Of a stretch of DNA of 8,348 nt, positions 4,804 through 8,348 are shown one piece after another; position 1 is the first letter of the stretch, and every line of letters begins with the position of its first letter. The position numbers were made by a program, and so were the translations under genes. The stretch is taken from assembly GCA_005881995.1 (NCBI GenBank), contig VBHV01000084.1:1-8348 (forward strand). Reading direction: 5' to 3'. This stretch comes from Chloroflexota bacterium (GTDB taxonomy: Bacteria > Chloroflexota > Ktedonobacteria > Ktedonobacterales > Ktedonobacteraceae). The notes beneath the pieces were generated by a model that saw only the letters and a program-made list of their open reading frames with translations, was not told the DNA's origin and made no database searches.

Positions 4804-6065
4804 ATGCCTCAACAAATATCTCGCCTCGAAGAGGCCATGAATCGGCGCCAGTTCGTCAAGGTTGCGGGTGGCGCGACGATTAGTTTAGCGGCGTTTCTCG
4901 CCGGGTGCGGCTCGTCGACCGGCGGCTCCACCAACAGCAACGGCAGCGCTGCGATCGAGTTCCTGTCCGTGCAGCAGGAGGGCATGGGCTGGCCGCTCGT
5001 CCTGTCCACCATCACCGACCAGTACGCCAAGACGCACCCCGGCACCACGTTCAAGGTGAACTTCGCGGGGCAGACTACACTGTACCAGAAGGTTCAGTTG
5101 CTTGCCGGGCAGGGTGCCCTCCCAATCCTCTACAACACTCCACCAGCAGACCTGATGACGCAATTGGTGAAGAACGGCGAGGGACTGGACATTGAGTCAA
5201 CTTTCCAGCAACTCGGTGTCTTACAAGAGCTTCAACCGGTAGCGATTACGCTCCTCAAGAAGGTCTTCAATGGCCAGCTCGTCGCACTCCCCTTCGAGCT
5301 CAACATGGAGGGGTTCTGGTACAATAAGCAAATCTTCTCGCAGAACGGCCTCCAGCCGCCAAACACGTGGGACGCGCTGGTCCAAATTGCTGGCAGCCTA
5401 CAGCAGAAAGGCATCCAACCGTTTTCCGCGTCGGGGAAACAGGGGTGGCCCATCACCCGCCTGATTGGCAACTACCTTTACCGCAAGCTCGGCCCCAATG
5501 CCCTGGACAGCGTCAAGAGCGGGCAGGCAAAGCTGACCGACCCGGCGTATGTCGAGGCCGCCCAGGCCGTCGCCAACCTGGGCAAGCAGGGTTACTTCGG
5601 CCCAGGCGTGGCCACCATCGACTACGACCCGTCGGTAGACATCTTCCTGCAGGGCAAAGCGGCGCGGACAACATCGGCTTCTTCCCGTTCCCAAACGTCG
5701 TCGGCGGTATGGGGAGCTCGACCCAGACACCTATGAACGCGGGTCAGCCTACTTCGGTGAACAAGCAGAAGTACAACGCCACCATCGGGCAGTGGCTCGC
5801 GTTCATGGCCAAGAACTACGGCGACATAGCACTGCAGAAGGAGGGAGCGGTGACGGGTTTCGTCGTTCATAACCCACCCGCGAACCTTGACGCACTCACC
5901 GCGTTGGTCGAGAACCAGATCAAACAGGTGAGTGAGCCGGTGCTCTGGTTCGAAGCGCAGTTCTCGACGAAGTCCACAAACATCTCTCAACAGGACGCTG
6001 CTCTGTTGGCGACGAACGCTATGTCCCCCGATGCCTTCATGGCCGCGGTCCAGCAAACATTTTAA
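4804..6065 (+). pseudogene. CUT1 ABC-transporter sugar-binding lipoprotein, internally deleted and frameshifted
   Basis: The first frame encodes a signal sequence with a twin-arginine motif (NRRQFVK) and lipobox LAGC, with the acylated Cys as residue 35 from the ATG at 4804 or residue 24 from the ATG at 4837. A typical family 1 extracellular solute-binding domain follows (LPFELNMEGFWYNKQIF, NTWDALVQIAGSLQQKGIQP, then DIFLQGKAA). At about 5659-5664 the frame breaks. The next frame continues with GADNIGFFPFPNVVGGMG to AAVQQTF and a stop at 6063. In intact relatives some 15-25 residues, often MY..GSW, separate these two parts and are missing here, so this is an out-of-frame deletion rather than a simple base error. 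The joined product would be about 409-420 residues. The protein would capture sugar outside the membrane for the two permeases. A ribosome site AGAGGAG lies 11 bases before 4804; 4837 has one only two bases away, so 4804 is favoured weakly. Confidence 0.88.
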
Positions 6066-6160
6066 GCAGTCTTCGCGCAATGCTGCGCCCGAAAGTCGGC
6101 TCAGTTTGACTCCCGACTGGCGGCAGTCGATAGCGTCTAGTAGTTTCTGGAGGGTACTAC
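6066..6160 (+). promoter_or_regulatory. Intercistronic hairpins between binding protein and permease genes
   Basis: The 95-bp gap holds two perfect hairpins: GCGCA-ATGC-TGCGC (6075-6088) and CGACTG-GCGG-CAGTCG (6114-6129). No T-run follows. Such hairpins after binding-protein genes commonly protect the upstream mRNA and lower permease expression; that role is inferred. GGAGGG (6149-6154) is the permease ribosome site, six bases from its ATG. Confidence 0.55.
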
Positions 6161-7045
6161 ATGGAAACAATGCTGCGTGATCGGAGAGCGGCGCTGCTCC
6201 TGGTGGGTCCTGCGCTGCTCATCTACTCCCTTATCGTGCTGGTGCCGGTCGTTTGGTCGCTTGCGTATACGCTGTTCGAGGGCAATGTCCTCTCCGGTTT
6301 CCAGTTCGTCGGCTTCCACAACTTTGCCGTTCTCGTCAGCGATGCGTCGTTCTGGCAGGCCCTGGCATTCACGCTGAAGTACGCGGTCGTCGTGACTCTA
6401 GGCCAGGTGGTAATTGGCCTGCTGCTTTCGCTGATGTACGTCTTCTACCTTGGCAAGGCCTCGGGGCTGGTCCGGACGCTGATCTTCTTTCCTGTCATTC
6501 TACCTGCAGTGGCCATCGCGCAGTTGTTCTCGAAGATCTTCGAGATCGCGCCGCAGTATGGTCTGGTGAACTCTCTCCTGCAAGCAGTACACGCCAACGG
6601 TTTGATCCAGCCATGGCTGGGCCAGGGTGGATCGGCGTTCTGGGTCATTGTCATCATGGATATCTGGACCTCCATGGGCTTCTACGCCGTGCTGCTCTTC
6701 GCCGGGCTGGTCGAAATCCCCGGCGATATTCTCGAGGGTGCGCGGGTTGACGGTGCCACCGGATGGCGACTCGTACGCTACATCGTCTTGCCGCTGCTCA
6801 CGCCGATCCTGTTCTCGTCTTTCATCTTCAGCATCAATGGGACGCTCAAGGTGTTTGCGAGTATCGTGGCGCTGACGAATGGCGGACCGGGACAGGAGAC
6901 GACACCGCTGACATTGTATATGTTCAACACGGCCTTCTCCAATGGCCAGTATGGGTACGGGAGTACTATTGCGACGGCACTGGCCATCATGAGCCTTCTC
7001 GTAACTCTGCTGATCTTTAGCTCCGCACGCCGTGACGTTGCCTAG
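6161..7045 (+). CDS. Sugar ABC transporter permease, MalF/UgpA type
   Basis: This complete 294-residue integral membrane protein has about six membrane segments, roughly at 11-33, 70-97, 105-127, 160-182, 213-236 and 268-288. The binding-protein-dependent transport signature (EAA loop) is EGARVDGATGWRLVRYIVLP at 192-211, which contacts the ATPase subunit. The NGGPG motif at 240-244 is typical of MalF-like CUT1 subunits. It forms the translocation channel together with the next gene product. The start is set by GGAGGG at the proper distance. No ATPase gene lies in the window; CUT1 systems often share an MsmK/UgpC-type ATPase encoded elsewhere, and this one may too. Its stop at 7045 is 16 bases before the next start, so the two are cotranscribed and probably translationally linked. 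The frame is intact even though the preceding binding-protein gene is broken. Confidence 0.93.
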   Translation: METMLRDRRAALLLVGPALLIYSLIVLVPVVWSLAYTLFEGNVLSGFQFVGFHNFAVLVSDASFWQALAFTLKYAVVVTLGQVVIGLLLSLMYVFYLGKASGLVRTLIFFPVILPAVAIAQLFSKIFEIAPQYGLVNSLLQAVHANGLIQPWLGQGGSAFWVIVIMDIWTSMGFYAVLLFAGLVEIPGDILEGARVDGATGWRLVRYIVLPLLTPILFSSFIFSINGTLKVFASIVALTNGGPGQETTPLTLYMFNTAFSNGQYGYGSTIATALAIMSLLVTLLIFSSARRDVA

Positions 7046-7061
7046 TGATCGGAGATTTCAT

Positions 7062-7967
7062 ATGAGCCAAATACTCACCGGACGAGTGGATGAAACGAAG
7101 ACGAGCGTTCGCAAGCTTGAGTCGAAGAGGAGGGACGCTACCAGGAAGATGCTCTCCCGCATCCCTGCATGGGTGCTGATCGGGCTGATCCTTGTCATAG
7201 TGCTCTACCCGATGCTGTGGATGCTGCTGTCCTCGTTTAAGACGAATACCGAGTTCTCGGTAGAGCCGTTCTGGTCCTTACCCTCGGCCTTTCATTGGGA
7301 GAACTACGCCGTGGCCTGGAACTCGGGCATGAGCACCTACTTTCTGAACAGCGTGATCGTGGTGTTTCCGTCGCTCGCGCTGATCCTCGTGATCAGCGTG
7401 GCCGCGAGCTTCGCTCTCGAGGTGATGCTGTGGCGTGGACGTAACGCCATTCTACTCATCTTCCTCGCCGGGATCATGATCCCGTTGCAAATGGTGCTGC
7501 TGCCGTTGTTCACTATCTACTTTCAGGCAGGATTGATCGATACCCGCTGGGCGTTGATTATCACCTATACTGCCTTCGGCCTGCCCCTTGCGGTCTTTTT
7601 GATGGCAGGGTTCTTCAAGACTGTCCCGCGTGCGGTGATCGAGGCGGCGGTACTCGACGGAGCAAGCATCTACCAGATTTTCTACCGTGTGGCTGTGCCG
7701 ATGGTCGCGAACGGGCTCCTGACCATTGCCCTGGTGCAGTTCTTTTTCCTCTGGAATGAGCTGCTGTTCGCACTGACCTTCATCAGTAGTGACAGCAATC
7801 GCACTATTCCGACGGGTCTGTTGAACTTCACCGGAGAGCACGGCTCGGTCGATTGGGGGCCGACGTTCGCCGCGGTCAGCATAACGGTCATTCCGACACT
7901 GATCCTCTACCTGGTGCTCAATCAGAAGGTCATCAAGGGACTAACATCTGGAGCGGTCAAGGGCTAA
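7062..7967 (+). CDS. Sugar ABC transporter permease, MalG/UgpE type
   Basis: This complete 301-residue integral membrane protein begins with a charged cytoplasmic N-terminus of about 34 residues, followed by about six membrane segments (near 36-57, 96-120, 129-151, 163-185, 214-237 and 270-290). The first segment leads into LSSFKTNTEF, a MalG hallmark. The EAA loop is EAAVLDGASIYQIFYRVAVP at 194-213, closer to consensus than in its partner. QFFFLWNELLFAL (226-238) is another typical CUT1 segment. I chose the ATG at 7062 because GGAG lies seven bases upstream; an in-frame GTG at 7032 would overlap the previous gene and lacks such a site. It pairs with the MalF-type subunit and would move an oligosaccharide inward for the GH3 enzyme encoded next. 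Confidence 0.93.
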   Translation: MSQILTGRVDETKTSVRKLESKRRDATRKMLSRIPAWVLIGLILVIVLYPMLWMLLSSFKTNTEFSVEPFWSLPSAFHWENYAVAWNSGMSTYFLNSVIVVFPSLALILVISVAASFALEVMLWRGRNAILLIFLAGIMIPLQMVLLPLFTIYFQAGLIDTRWALIITYTAFGLPLAVFLMAGFFKTVPRAVIEAAVLDGASIYQIFYRVAVPMVANGLLTIALVQFFFLWNELLFALTFISSDSNRTIPTGLLNFTGEHGSVDWGPTFAAVSITVIPTLILYLVLNQKVIKGLTSGAVKG

Positions 7968-8019
7968 ACTTTGATATTGGCGAGTGCCTACTTTCACTGG
8001 TTGCATAAAGCCCAAGTAC

Positions 8020-8040
8020 CCCTTCACGAAAGGGTTTCTT
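8020..8040 (+). terminator. Weak hairpin with T-rich tail before the GH3 gene
   Basis: CCCTT-CACGA-AAGGG (8020-8034) is followed by TTTCTT. The stem has five pairs (longer only with a mismatch) and the tail is short, so partial termination or attenuation between transporter and GH3 is more likely than full termination. It may be fortuitous. Confidence 0.35.
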
Positions 8041-8068
8041 GAGCATACCATAGAGAAGGAAAGAGAGA

Positions 8069-8348
8069 GTGAACACGAGTACACATTCAGCCTCAGCACA
8101 CGATAGGCCGTGGATGGATACGGCTCTGTCTCCAGATGAGCGTGCCACGCTCCTGCTCACTCAGATGACGCTGGAAGAGAAGGTGGATATGCTCAGCGAG
8201 AAGAGCGGGGCGGGATTACCCCCTTCCCGGCTTGGCATCCCTCCACTGACTTTCGCTGACGGACCAGCCGGTGTCCGCATCGATAGGGGCAGGCGAGACG
8301 TGAACGAAGGCAAGGCGACGGCGCCACCGGCTCCTATTGCCCTGGCGG
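8069..8348 (+). CDS. Glycoside hydrolase family 3 beta-glycosidase (N-terminal part)
   Basis: The frame opens at a GTG at 8069 and stays open to the right edge, giving 93 residues. ERATLLLTQMTLEEKVDMLS (24-43) followed by RLGIPPLTFADGPAGVR (54-70) is the characteristic start of GH3 beta-glucosidases and beta-xylosidases. The catalytic Asp and the acid/base lie further on, outside the window. No signal peptide is visible, so the enzyme should be cytoplasmic and hydrolyse sugars brought in by the transporter. The start is supported by AAGGA (8056-8060) eight bases upstream; the alternative start, Met16 of this frame, has no ribosome site. It is 101 bp after the second permease and co-oriented, so it is likely part of the same operon. 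Family members vary (glucosidase, xylosidase, arabinofuranosidase), so the exact specificity is open. Confidence 0.93.
   Translation, partial: MNTSTHSASAHDRPWMDTALSPDERATLLLTQMTLEEKVDMLSEKSGAGLPPSRLGIPPLTFADGPAGVRIDRGRRDVNEGKATAPPAPIALA

Noticed and set aside
5641..5740. Programmed ribosomal frameshift in the binding-protein gene
   Set aside because: No slippery heptamer or downstream structure is evident at the junction, and a normally present stretch of residues is missing, which fits a deletion better.
1..8348. CRISPR array, tRNA or rRNA genes
   Set aside because: No regularly spaced repeats and no cloverleaf or rRNA-like segments were seen on either strand.

Overview
The window looks like an accessory carbohydrate-utilisation locus from a bacterium of the Chloroflexota, most likely class Ktedonobacteria. 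That assignment is inference. It rests on the mix of a large BTAD/AAA+ regulator, a small XRE helix-turn-helix protein with the 'FYGKTPEELGL' signature seen in many Ktedonobacterial signalling proteins, moderately GC-rich coding sequence, and a CUT1 sugar transporter with a ROK repressor and GH43 and GH3 glycosidases.

Layout. (1) 1-953, minus strand: the N-terminal 317 residues of a BTAD-domain regulator with an AAA+ ATPase module, running off the left edge. (2) 954-1400: non-coding DNA, then an IS200/IS605-like terminal hairpin (about 1146-1163) and a 3' fragment of a second ROK gene (1193-1357), 94% identical over 123 bp to the end of the intact ROK gene. (3) 1402-2447, minus: a GH43 glycosidase broken by one frameshift near its C-terminus. 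(4) 2637-3884, minus: an intact ROK-family repressor. (5) 3885-4061: a divergent control region with a good sigma70-type promoter in each direction (TTGACA, 17-bp spacer) and two copies of a 19-bp motif, ACTAACWTTAGTTAYTAAC, each overlapping a -10 box or start site. (6) 4062-4328, plus: a small XRE-type DNA-binding protein. (7) 4329-4803: a 475-bp stretch with no convincing long gene, holding a PHO-box-like direct repeat, a run of short hairpins and two tiny ATGA-overlapping ORFs. (8) 4804-7967, plus: a CUT1-type ABC sugar transporter (substrate-binding lipoprotein, two permeases), in which the binding-protein gene carries an internal deletion and frameshift. (9) 8069-8348, plus: the start of a GH3 beta-glycosidase.

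How it works together (inference). The ROK protein, which lacks the kinase-type phosphate motif, probably represses both its own gene and the rightward operon through the twin operators until a sugar ligand is present. The transporter would import an oligosaccharide and the GH3 enzyme would cleave it. GH43, co-oriented behind the ROK gene, resembles exo-beta-1,3-galactanase-type enzymes, so galactan or arabinogalactan oligomers are a possible but unproven substrate. Two parts, GH43 and the binding protein, are disrupted as read here, and a partial ROK copy lies at the left border, so the locus seems to have been duplicated or rearranged and may be decaying. No clearly new defence or mobile system is visible. 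The best candidates for something undescribed are the twin-operator switch and the structured leader ahead of the transporter.
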